From: Thuidium tamariscinum
Taxonomy: Eukaryota; Streptophyta; Bryopsida; Hypnales; Thuidiaceae
Direction: 5' to 3'
NCBI GenBank assembly: GCA_947034885.2
Contig: OX344749.2
Span: 17,561,501 to 17,625,500, forward strand
Length of the DNA stretch: 64,000 nucleotides
Below, one piece after another: positions 12,290 to 22,539 of this stretch. The notes under the pieces were generated by a model. That model ran no database searches and was not told the origin of the DNA. It saw nothing but the letters and a program-made list of their open reading frames with translations. Positions within the stretch are counted from its first letter, which is position 1. Each line of letters opens with the position of its first letter. The translations under genes were made by a program, and so were the position numbers.

Positions 12290-13261
12290 GAAGCAAGTTG
12301 GCTAGTAATCCATATAGAATATATGCCATTTTTGTATATATTTTGTATACGTATCCATATATATGACATATGTATTGTACATGTATTTCCTATCCATATT
12401 CTTATCCATCTTTGTATCCATACCCATATCCTAGAGTGGCAAACAATGGCAATCAATGGTGGTTATTTATTTTTCAAATTGGAGATCAACAATGTTGGAG
12501 AGAGAAGGGAATTTTTTATGAGATCAATAGTTGTGGATTCAAAGAGGCTGGAGGGGATTGAAACAAGAAGGGGAGGGATGCATCATCACAGGAGATACGA
12601 GATAGTTACAGGAGATAGTCTAACTTGAAATTGCGCATGATTTTGCAGAGAATGAGTGTGAAAGTCGGTAGCTTCAGCGACAAATTTTTGGGATCCACTT
12701 CTAGTTGGGAACCTTTGAGCGTACATTTGGGTACTGAGACAGTGTAATACGCCACAACTTACATTGGTTTTCATATTGATATGTCTTTGTGAAGGTACAA
12801 AAATCTGCACTTTTTTCCAAGTCCACGTAACTACGAAAGCCACGAGTGTGGACGGACGGTTGTTCTCCTGATTCCACTTCACGTACTACGACCTATCAAG
12901 CAAAAATCGAACTGCGAGATACGCGAAATGTGAATCCCATCGACGTCGTGTAACTTTAATTAAGTTTTAATGTCTCAGAGTTGATTGATCAATCGCAACA
13001 AAAGTGATGGAATAGTCAATAATTACATACGTTACTCCTGGAAACTTGCAACGTCTATGAGATTGCAGCGGAGAGCATTCAACCTGTACATCCATGTCTA
13101 TGAACACATTTCCGAGCTCCGTCAAAAGTTAACTGCTAAATCCTGTGCTGTACTGTACTGTACATGCTGTACAGTGAGACTGTCCCCGAAGTTTACATTC
13201 AATGGTGGATTCATCTCCTGTTCCGGTCCCGTAAGAAAGGAAGAATTCCTCACCAGGTTGT
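12290..13261. other. Intergenic DNA, probably including the 3' end of the B3 gene
   Basis: Composition becomes gene-like from about 12550. The part next to 13262 is likely the 3' untranslated region of the minus-strand B3 gene. A short GTACTGTACTGTAC repeat lies near 13150. Overlapping short open frames here show no family match. Confidence 0.4.
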
Positions 13262-14547
13262 TTAGAGCGCATACGCTGGTGTTCGATCCGCAAGCTCACT
13301 GTCGCTGTCAATGATTTGCACATACGTCGTCCCATCAGGATTCTTGCATTCTGAATGGGTGATCCTGGGCACCTTCAAGCTCCTCGGTTGATGTTCGCTC
13401 AACATCACGGGTAACGTCGACTTGCACTTGCAAAATTGTTGCTCCTCGTCTTTTGACTCGTCCGGAAGGGGAACGATGGGCTCGTTCGGGATTGCAACGA
13501 TCGGCTTGTTCAACTGGGAATGCTTCTGTCCACCTTCTGGTAGCCGATCTTCGGAGGATTGCACTTGCGAACTCTGCAAATTCTCCTCTGTTGGTTTCTG
13601 CGTCTCCGGAAAGAGAACGGATACGATGTTCTGCACGAATATCGTTGCCTTCTCCATGCCTTGGACCGGGCGAGCTTCTGGAGGTTGCATTAGGGTTTGA
13701 AATTGGGTTTCTTCCTGGGAACCTTGGTCCTCACTCTCTTCCCGTTTCTTCGAATGGCGATTGTTCCTTTGCTGCACGGACAAGCAAGACTGCCTACTGT
13801 AGTTGATTTTCCAAGGATACTCGTCTCCATCACGTGTTGGATACATCGCACGCGTTCCACCCGAAGCTGCAAATCCCACACGGAAATGCGAGGATGACAC
13901 CAGCGTGAACACGAGCTCATCGCCGGTTTGCAGGCTATGGTCGTACGAGAATTCCCGCCACCCGTTGCTGATGGTGAAGCTCCTCGACGAGCGTCGCAAT
14001 TGAAACCGCATGTGCCACCACTTCTTTCCTGTTGAATCCGTCATCGACACATGCCTTGGAAGCTTGTGCTCTTCACAAAACCTCCTAGGCAATGCCTGGC
14101 AAACACCTACTTCTCAGAAAACAGAGCCCCGAACACTGGAATTCGGTCACTACTATCTCTCAACCTCAAATGCAGAGGCACCCCCAATTCAATTTCAGTC
14201 CAAAAAAGAAAGACAAATTAAGAGAACACGCAGTACATTATAGTTCGAGATTGCACCAGTCTACAGCAGTAAGCGGAATGATGCGCCGTCTTGGACGTGA
14301 TTACTTTGGTGAAGCTGGGCTCCAGCTCCCTGGTGGTTCCAATCGACCCTCGCAAATGAACAGCTTCTTCATCGTCCGACTGCTCTCTGAATCTGTCTCC
14401 TCCCTTGCGTCGCAACTTGGATCTCGTTGGGTATGATCGTTCTCCAAGGTTCGCATTGACAGGCTCACTTGGAGTATCCGAGCTGCTGTTGTTGTTGTTG
14501 TTGTTGTTGCTGTTGTTGCGGGGTCTGCTTCTCGTGAAGGGCGCCAT
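13262..14547 (-). CDS. B3-domain protein, putative transcription factor
   Basis: A plant-type B3 DNA-binding protein, expected to act in the nucleus. Proposed exons: 14547-14265 and 14106-13262. The join gives one intact frame of about 375 residues, but the donor is inferred. Exon 1 starts MAPFTRSRPR, has an asparagine run from an AAC repeat, then a basic/acidic linker, and reaches the first B3 strand (PSFTKVITS). Exon 2 completes the domain: ALPRRFCEEHKLPRHVSM, KKWWHMRFQLRR, FTISNGWREFSYDHSLQTGD and ELVFTLVSSSHFRVGF, the usual order of B3 strands ending at about residue 165. The C-terminal half is low-complexity, rich in Q, E, P and S, and not recognised. Only one B3 domain is present and no auxin-response or VP1 partner domain is seen, so it may be nearest the REM/VRN1-like group; the subfamily is uncertain. 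Confidence 0.75.
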
Positions 14548-15187
14548 GGCTTTCTTCTGTGCACAATCAGGAGCAATTTGCACGCAATTAGGAACCGGCT
14601 TGTTCTCAAAAAAGCAAAGTTGGTAGCCTCGTAGCCTGAAAATTGCCTGAAAATTGCTTGAGGGACGGGAGTGCATGAAGTGATCACTGATTTAGACTGG
14701 TCATGGGAAAGAAGGGAGTCCTGTTACTAATGGCAGACGACAGTCATTCAAGTTCGGACGTACTACTTGCTTACTAATCTCATCATATGTCATCGAAACT
14801 GGCCACGGCAGAATCGATTTGACATGCCCAAACCTCCACTAAGTAATTGCATATGCCTTGAGGAGGAGTGGACAAGGTTAGGGAGCCTGCATTACCAGTC
14901 TTTCTTTTGTGGGCTACATGCCAAACTCTAGCTTAGAGGATTGCAAGCTCTTACACCCTTCAACTGTGAGCCATTCCAACAATTATTCAGACTTTAGTCT
15001 GTGTAGAAGGGTCCAAACTAATTTACATCACTGTCAGCACTCTGTCTCATCCAAAAAAACAAAAGGCCTTCAGGATAGGACAGTCTGCAATAGCAAGTTT
15101 GGGTGAAAAAAAGGACCAAAAAAGGATGTCTGCAAGTGATTACCCAATTCTTGGATTCCTAGGATTTCCAAAATCAAAACATGACCA
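14548..15187. other. 5' flank of the B3 gene and intergenic DNA
   Basis: This holds the likely 5' leader and promoter of the minus-strand B3 gene. An alternative upstream in-frame ATG lies at 14676, but the family-like start at 14547 is preferred because the upstream residues look like leader sequence. No defined regulatory site is recognised. Confidence 0.35.
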
Positions 15188-15381
15188 TAACATTCAGTAG
15201 CCCAGGACTGCCTTCCCCTTGGTGAAGTCCCCATCACCTAATTTCATCTAACATTTCTTGGAGTTGCAACTTTAGTTACTGAATGGTGTGGAATACCATT
15301 GGTGCTGGATGGAATGGTGTGGAATATTCCCCACCATTTAATCCGCTGGAAGGTAGTGTGATAGGTTGCTACAAAATGTAA
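15188..15381. mobile_element. MITE with TAACATTCAGTAGC ends, copy A
   Basis: About 194 bp bounded by TAACATTCAGTAGC and an imperfect inverted copy (GCTACAAAATGTAA). The interior has palindromic GGAATGGTGTGGAATA segments. A second copy lies in the opposite orientation at 37721-37919 with the same internal order, which defines the element ends. Confidence 0.6.
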
Positions 15382-15492
15382 TGACACTGGAAAATAAAAC
15401 CAACCACATTCACAATTGGCCGTGGACAATAAACAGTTATAGTCTTTTGTGTGCACCATACTAGGAACCAAGGTCCTACTATTGATCTAGAT

Positions 15493-15765
15493 TAAGGTAG
15501 GTACACCCAAAAGTGCCACGTTCCTAAAAGCGCCATCTACAATGTGCATACATTTCCAAAATCAGTCATGTTCACAGACTGTAGATGGCACTTTCAAAAA
15601 CAGATTTGAACTGTTAATAACTTTTGCATATGGTATCCAAATCTTGTGTTCTTGTGGTGGAACATGCTTTCACTTGCCAACAAGGTTGCATGAAAATCTG
15701 AACAAGCTAACATTAGTAACTAGGCACAATATGAGGAAGTGGCACTTTTGGGTGTACCCACCTTA
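15493..15765. mobile_element. MITE with inverted ends around GGTACACCCAAAAGTGCCAC
   Basis: A 273-bp element. Left TAAGGTAGGTACACCC and right (reversed) TAAGGTGGGTACACCC continue into AAAAGTGCCAC on both sides, giving about 27 bp of terminal inverted repeat with one mismatch. GCCATCTAC (15531) and GTAGATGGC (15583) form an inner pair. No coding capacity and no clear target duplication. Confidence 0.55.
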
Positions 15766-17088
15766 GATAGATCTCCCATAACACCAATCTCCTATAACAT
15801 CACACCACGTGCATGCAACGCTTTGAGAAGCTATTGTACACCATGCCACTTACCATGGCATGCATATTTCGGTTTGCTATATACATAGTATGATACTACA
15901 AGGAGTGGGTACATTGTGATGGCTTTTTTTAAATGTTAAATTGTCATTTGTTAGTAAATGGGATTGTTGCAAAAAAATGAAATGGTATTTCTAAATGAAA
16001 AGTTACAACCTTTCTAAGATTCAATCTAACTTGACCTACATGTATTCTACACTCACCATCCAAGCCACTAACCATGCATCTTTGGTTTCAGTGAAGGAAC
16101 AATTTATGTAGTTGGCTAGACTATTAATAGGAGTGGTGACCTTGGCAATGGCACTAGAAGAATTGCCACTCGCCCCCATGGAAGAGATGAAAGGCAACAA
16201 ATAAGACAATGTAGTAGGTGGAATGGAAGTCTTCTTATTAAATAGAGCGGTGGAGGTAGGAGACATTCACTTGACTATTCTTTTGACAAGGTTGCTACTA
16301 CTATAAGTGTCCCAACATAGCTTGTTTCTTCACAAGAAGCAATAGTTTCTTGTGAATTCAACATAACTTCAAGCAATTCTCTCATCTTTAAAGTATTTGC
16401 AAGGCAAAAGCATCTTCATTTCATTACATACAATGATATAATTCTTCCTTGATGTAAGATTTTAGAAGCAACAAAATTAGCAACTCCACTAGGGTTTGAT
16501 AGGATCATGTAACTAATAATGATTAGATTTTGGAAGCCATCAATTCTCATCTCTTCTATACCTTCCCTATACTACATATTTCATGATTTTTGTAGATTTT
16601 GTAAGTAACACATTCTTCATTTAGAATTTGCCAAAACATTTGACTTCTTAAATTTTGATGATAAACAACCTCACAACATGCAACAATAATAAAAAAATTT
16701 CAAACTCATTTGATGTTACCAAATAAATTGAATTGTGAGGGTTGTAATCATCAAAGTCAAAATTGCCTTGCAGTGAGAAGCATTTGACAAGTTCTCATAA
16801 AAAAATTGAAAGATCTGTAAGGAAGAGATCAAAAAAGAAAAAGCTGATGAATTGGAATTTTCAAATTTCCATACCTTTTTGCTTAAATTTGGAGCAAGAT
16901 CCAAAAAGCCTGCAACAAACTTGTGTAGCAATAGCAAAAAATTATTCAAATGAGATCTTGACAAGAATTGGTATAATTGGTGTTAATGGACATTCTAGCA
17001 CTTGAGCTTTCTAGGACAAAAACGGAAGCTCTTTGAATTGCTAAACATTAAGAGAGAGAAAATTGCATTTGAAAACAAACACAATGTA
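15766..17088. other. AT-rich intergenic DNA
   Basis: No supported gene. Open stretches at 16036-16266 (minus) and 16763-17005 (plus) show no family match and may be decayed transposon sequence. Confidence 0.35.
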
Positions 17089-17828
17089 AGGTGATTGCAA
17101 GAAACACTTGTACTATTTTTCAGCACACATCGCATGTTGATCTATTTTTTGGCCATAACTTTTGTGTTTTGGTTCCAAATGACTCAAGATTTATAGAAAA
17201 AAGTACTCATAACTATCATACACCTTTCGTAATTTTTTCCTTATTTTTAGAAATAGTATACAATCCAAAAATAGACCCCAATTGATTGTCACAATTGCCA
17301 ATTTGGAGGTTCTTAGTACTATTTAGTACCCAAAAAAACGAATTTTGAGGTGAAATTTGGATGAGGTGGTCTTCTAGTAGACTTGTAGCTAATGGAAGAA
17401 GGAATTTTTAAAATAATTAATTTTGTGTGGTGTGTAAGTCTACAAAGTGAGCTTTCTTCTACTTGTATTTTAAAACATATATATAAAATGTTATTTTGGT
17501 AGTTCTTTTTGGTGAATGACCATTTCTATAGAATTGTTACAAATGTCCAGTTTCTATTTCTTGTTTTCACTTATTTTTACTATTTTAAACTAATTTACAC
17601 ATCCAAGTACCTATTTTCTTGAGGTTTGGCACTTTTCAAGCTCTCTTGCTTAGAGAATTTTTTTGTGCATTTCCCTCCCTAGGTACCTTCATCTTAAACG
17701 TGTATACATAAATTATATTTTTTACTTAAAATTTAAAATTAGTTTTCTAGTTTTAAAGTACTTTAGAAAGAATCATGAATATTCTTGCAAAATGCAACAA
17801 ATAGTACAAGTGTTTCTTGCAATCACCC
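17089..17828. mobile_element. Element with 29-bp inverted ends and TA flanks
   Basis: A 740-bp element. The left end GGTGATTGCAAGAAACAC, continuing TTGTACTATTT, is matched perfectly by the inverted right end over about 29 bp. The dinucleotide TA flanks both sides (17087-17088 and 17829-17830), compatible with Tc1/mariner-type insertion, but TA is weak evidence in AT-rich DNA. The interior has no transposase. A diverged relative begins at 39897. Confidence 0.55.
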
Positions 17829-17830
17829 TA

Positions 17831-18500
17831 CAATTGAAGTATAGTAGCAATGGAGTAGCTATAGTATATACAATATAGTGGACCCAAAATGACAACATAG
17901 CTGCATGGAAGGTGCAAGGACAATGTTTGATAACCACACAAAGGATGCTTCATTGGAATTATGGAGAAAAGATTACAGATGAACAAACTTCTACAAAAGA
18001 GACTTAAATAAATAACTTTCATGAACTTTTTTTACCAACATCTTCAATCTAAAAATATGGAATGAGTTTCAACCATTTTCATGCTAAATGCAATTTTTTT
18101 TCCCAAGCCATTGTTTAAAATGAAGTGAATCTTCAAATTGACACAAAGTGACTTCAACAATGACTTATATTGCCATCTCACAACCGCCAAGAAGCGGACC
18201 TCAAAATCATATTCTTGATTTGATCAAAACTTTCCAATTACTTTTCGAAGGAAAAGTCTCTAACAAATTTATTTTTTGATGTATTATTTTTTAACATGCT
18301 TATCATTGTTTTGCAAATTATTTTTTGATTTCATTGGGCGAGCTTTAGTTGATGTACAATACAGCATGCAAAGATGTGATGGCATAAAAAAAAACATTTA
18401 TAAATTTTGAGTGATATCTACAAAAGAGCCTAAAAGACCAAGTATATACTTTATAGCAATCACCTTTGTTCATAATTTTTACTATAGAAGAGATGATCTT
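17831..18500. other. AT-rich intergenic DNA
   Basis: No gene or bounded repeat recognised. Confidence 0.4.
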
Positions 18501-18504
18501 TTAA

Positions 18505-19413
18505 CCCCTAAAGGACTGAGGCATTTTCTGGCTTGAAAACCACTCAAAATTGCCATGTTTGCTACTTCTTCCCAAAAAAACAAAAGAAAACCATTTTCTT
18601 AAAATCTAACCGTAGGATCTTGTAAATTACTTGTCTGAAATCATGTGGTAGAAATTTCATGAAGTTTGACCTTATGGATTGGAAGATATTAGCATTCAAA
18701 GTTGGAATTTTTTTTTGGAACTCTGACTTGCAATTTCAGATGACTTTGACTGCCATTTGTTGAGTATTTTTGCACTATGGACCATGAAGTTAAAATTTTT
18801 TATGTTGAACATTTGAGTTGAGAATTAGGGGAAAAAATTTCAAAAACAAACTACTTGATTTTCATTCATTAAAAAATTGTTAAGTAGAAGTAGGTCCGAG
18901 ATTGAACAAAACACTAAGTTGTTAATAACTTTACGATGTAATTGAAAAACCATGATCCCAAAGGTGAGCTTGTTCTTGCAAACATCCTAAACCCAATCAA
19001 AAAAGAAAATTTGAAAAATTGCATTCAAAAATGAATTCTATAAGTTATTTTTTGAAGAAGGTGCTTAGATTTCCTGAAATACAAGATTGTCTATAACTTT
19101 CTCATTATTTATCCAAATAAAATGAACCAAAGCTTCAAATGTAGAACAAAACATAATCTTTGAGAAAAAAAAATAAAAAACAAAAAAATAATTTTTTGTG
19201 TTTTTTTTTTGTGCCTGGCAAACTGCTTTTTGGACTTAGAATGGCATAACTTTTGCTTCCAAGCACCAATTGAAATACAAATTATATTTTTGGAAAGCTA
19301 ACTTGATTTCCTATCTTCAAAAAAAGTTTTAAAAAATCATAGCAAAAATTCAGGTCACACAAGCTTGCCCGAAATTCCAAGTGTCCCTCGAGGGGACTTT
19401 AGTCCTTGAGGGG
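18505..19413. mobile_element. Non-autonomous piggyBac-like element, copy 2
   Basis: This 909-bp element is flanked by TTAA (18501-18504 and 19414-19417). Left end CCCCTAAAGGACTGAGG, right end (reversed) CCCCTCAAGGACTAAAG. Just inside the right end is a palindrome, TCCCTCGAGGGGA (19384-19396), also found in the copy at 56095. The interior is closest to that copy. No transposase. Confidence 0.7.
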
Positions 19414-19417
19414 TTAA

Positions 19418-19840
19418 AAAAATCTGTAATCTCATCGCAAGTCATTCGACTAAGTGCATCACCACCTAAATTTTCAGCCCTTTCAAATGAATTTATTTAT
19501 TTTCAATGCATGTTTCAACCAATGGTGAAACTCTTGTAAATTATCAGATAATTATAATGAAAAGATTTTTTTTAAACAGATAGATAATTTGTCATTAAAT
19601 GATGATTGAACCTCACTCCTTTGATACATAGTCAAAAATTAAAATACATATCTTGAAAATGTGACTGTAATTTTTTCTCAACTTTTACTAAGTTGAAATG
19701 ATTTTCCTTGCTATTGCTAAATGCCACAAGGACATATTTTTTTGGGCTCTCTTGTAGAAGCGTGTCCGATCAGAATCTTCCCTCAAACGATTCCAGTGAA
19801 GCGTCCTTTGGTGTTGTTAATTCAGAGTTTGGCAAAGATG
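19418..19840. other. Spacer between two piggyBac-like elements
   Basis: About 420 bp of AT-rich DNA with no recognised gene. Confidence 0.4.
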
Positions 19841-19844
19841 TTAA

Positions 19845-20770
19845 ACCCCTAAAGGACCAACATGCATTTTTTGGCCGTATAAAAATTTGGGGCAGGTACG
19901 TGTGATTGGAAATTTGAATATTTTGGGCTGAACTTTTAATAGAAGGTGGGGGCGAGGAATATCTTCATGTGTACCAAATTTCATGACATTTGGAGATATG
20001 ACTCAAAAGTTATGGCCTAATATGTTACTTTTTTTCGTAACTGGGCAGTTCAGGCAGATAAGAAAAAATCACTTTTAAAAAAAATGAAAATTTTAAACCG
20101 GTTTTCTACATTTATATATAAGTGGAAAGATTTGAATCATTCCATTTCAATCAAAGAGTCAAAAGTTATGAGGTTTTTTTGTTTGCGGGCAGTAATGGAT
20201 TCTCCACTATCAAAGAAACTTCGAAGTTGTTTATTTCACTCAATTTTCAATATTGTTGTAAAAAAATAAAACCCTAGGATGTAGATTGATTATTACAACA
20301 TTACAACCATTGGGATTGTCATTTTTTAATTCTATAATTAAATTCTTAACAATTTAGTATTATGAATCATTCTCTACTTCTTTTTACTTACTATTTTTTT
20401 CCTATATGTTGTACAATTCCAAATGACATGAAAATTTTTGAGCATATCTCCATCTTGTTTAGGAAACTGAATTCAAAGAGGCACCACCATTTTCAACATT
20501 TTTTCCTTGAGAAGTGAGCTTGTGAAGTGTAGCTGCCCGGTTTTTTGCAGGATTGAAAAAAATGGTTTTGGTGAATTTGAATGCTTATATCTTTTGATCC
20601 ACATGGTGGAATTTTCTGAAATTTTTACCACATGTTTTTTAAACATTATACTACAAGATCCTATGGTTACATGTGTCAAAAATTGTTTTTATCAAGAAAA
20701 TTGGTAGTTGTACTAGAAATGGCAGTTTTCAAGCGTTTTTGGTGAATAAAGAGTCATGGAACTTTAGGGG
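19845..20770. mobile_element. Non-autonomous piggyBac-like element, copy 3 (inverted)
   Basis: About 926 bp flanked by TTAA (19841-19844 and 20771-20774). The left end reads ACCCCTAAAGGACC, with one extra base next to the TTAA; the right end reversed reads CCCCTAAAGTTCC. It is the reverse complement of copy 1 in content: the ACACATGTAACC-type segment sits near the left end of copy 1 and near the right end here. No transposase. Confidence 0.65.
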
Positions 20771-20774
20771 TTAA

Positions 20775-22539
20775 GGAACTCACCTCACTCTCAAGCCCTT
20801 CATCACTGTCGTTGAGTAGTGTTACATAGCTTCTCATCGATTTGAAAGAAAAATTTGAAAGGAATTTGAATGCTCAGACATTCGGAAGCATGCGTCGTGC
20901 TCATTTTTGGAGAACAGCCATAGTGGCAACATAAAATGTTAGAGAGATGCTCCAAATTGCAACATTCATCCATTTCTTGGATGTATAGTACGGTTTTCAT
21001 CCAAAATTTGGTGAATTCATCTAATATTTTTCATCATTTCAAAGTTGTCTGGCGATTTCATCCAAGTTTTCCAGCATTTTTTTGGGTGTTTTTTAGCCAG
21101 ATTATTTTTTCTGGTGCAAACTGGCACCAAAAAGCAAAAAACACAAAAGGCCTGGTGCCAACCCAATCCTCATGCGAGAGTTCGGTCTGACCTTGGTCCA
21201 TCGAAGGTAGACTAAAGTTTGAATGATCCAAATAAACGTAACAAGAAACACTAACAAAACATCTCGATTGACAACTTTCAGTATCCTACATTGACTCAAA
21301 TGCAGACCGGTAAAGTATGATAGAAAGAATCTGATTAAAAAAATTTAGACACATAATTTCCACAGCACAAGTAGGTTGCATCAACCCAAGGCTTGCACCA
21401 ACACTTCGATTCAAGACCTTTCATAACATCCATGTGCCTTTATTCACAAGTGCACAACAACAGTTGCAAACCAAATCCGTAGGTATAATCACTCAAAATT
21501 TTTCAAACAGTGCTAGAAGTTATTCACGGCAAATCTGAGGTCATCACTAACACGCATATTCAGAATTGCTCTATCATGTACTGCGTCTAGCACGAAAACA
21601 TTGTAAGAAATGAAGAATAAATCAACTATTCCACAACTTGAAAACGGAGAATACCAAAGCTACCGTGCCATTTGGGTCAGAAAAAAACTTATGGTGATCC
21701 ACTAACGGGTTCTACCGAAGCTAACAGTGCCCTTCAGATCTTCAATGTGCTTGATCGCACAGCTGAGAAATTTAGGCCTGAAAACTAAAGAAGCTCCAAT
21801 TGATACCTTGTAAACTGGAAAAGCTCCCACACCAACGCAGTTCCCTAGATACAGTCGGTGCCAAGTTGCGTTCTGTCCCAAAATGAATCGATTGCGTTCT
21901 CCCAAATAAACCAAAAAAAACTGAAGCAGGACCTCGACCATTACTACTGCCGCCTTGAATGCCACCAACGTCGAACTCCTTTAATTTCAATACCACAACA
22001 CAAGCTTAGCACCATGCTTTGTAAGTTCACTTCAACTTGAGCAAGCAAAAACCTACTTCGGTTAAGATGCCAGATGCAAACTCCAATTGCTAGTAACTAA
22101 TTTCTGAATTCATCGCAATTGCTTGGTTAAGATATCGAAGTAACTGAAAATACGAGTTTAATCATAAAATGATAAAATCTCCCCAATATCTGTTGCCCAT
22201 GCTCCAATCCTTCCTGAGATTCAGATACAAAGTTTTCAAAATTGCCCATGAGATTGCTTATCACAACTGAGTCTTTCATTTCATCTATCTAATCCTTGAT
22301 CGTTAGCTTCCTATCTCTTTCGAAGTATCCGTTTGATTCTTCAGGATATTCGTGAACTCAATGTCAGACGAAATTACTATAAAAAGATCATCTACACTGA
22401 TAACCTCCTTTTTAAAATAAATTTTCTCAAATTTCAAGTTCTAGAACGTCGGTTTAAACTACTAAGGCAAACAGATCCAGCGATACTCAAAGATTCCACA
22501 TGTAAAAGCTGTTGTTAAGTTGTTCAATGCCGCATGAGT
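20775..22539. other. Downstream flank and likely 3' UTR of the VIH gene
   Basis: Composition from about 21.3 kb onward is gene-like and the VIH stop lies at 22540, so part of this stretch is probably the 3' UTR. Open frames at 21702-21996 (minus) have no family match. A short inverted pair (CTGGTGCAAACTGGCACCA) sits near 21110. Confidence 0.35.

Noticed and set aside
12209-12628. 139-residue plus-strand open frame
   Set aside because: It starts inside the CACTA-type MITE and runs through a TATCCATAT-rich simple region, so it is not a credible gene.
21702-21996. Minus-strand open frames downstream of VIH
   Set aside because: No similarity to a known family; better explained as 3' UTR or flank.
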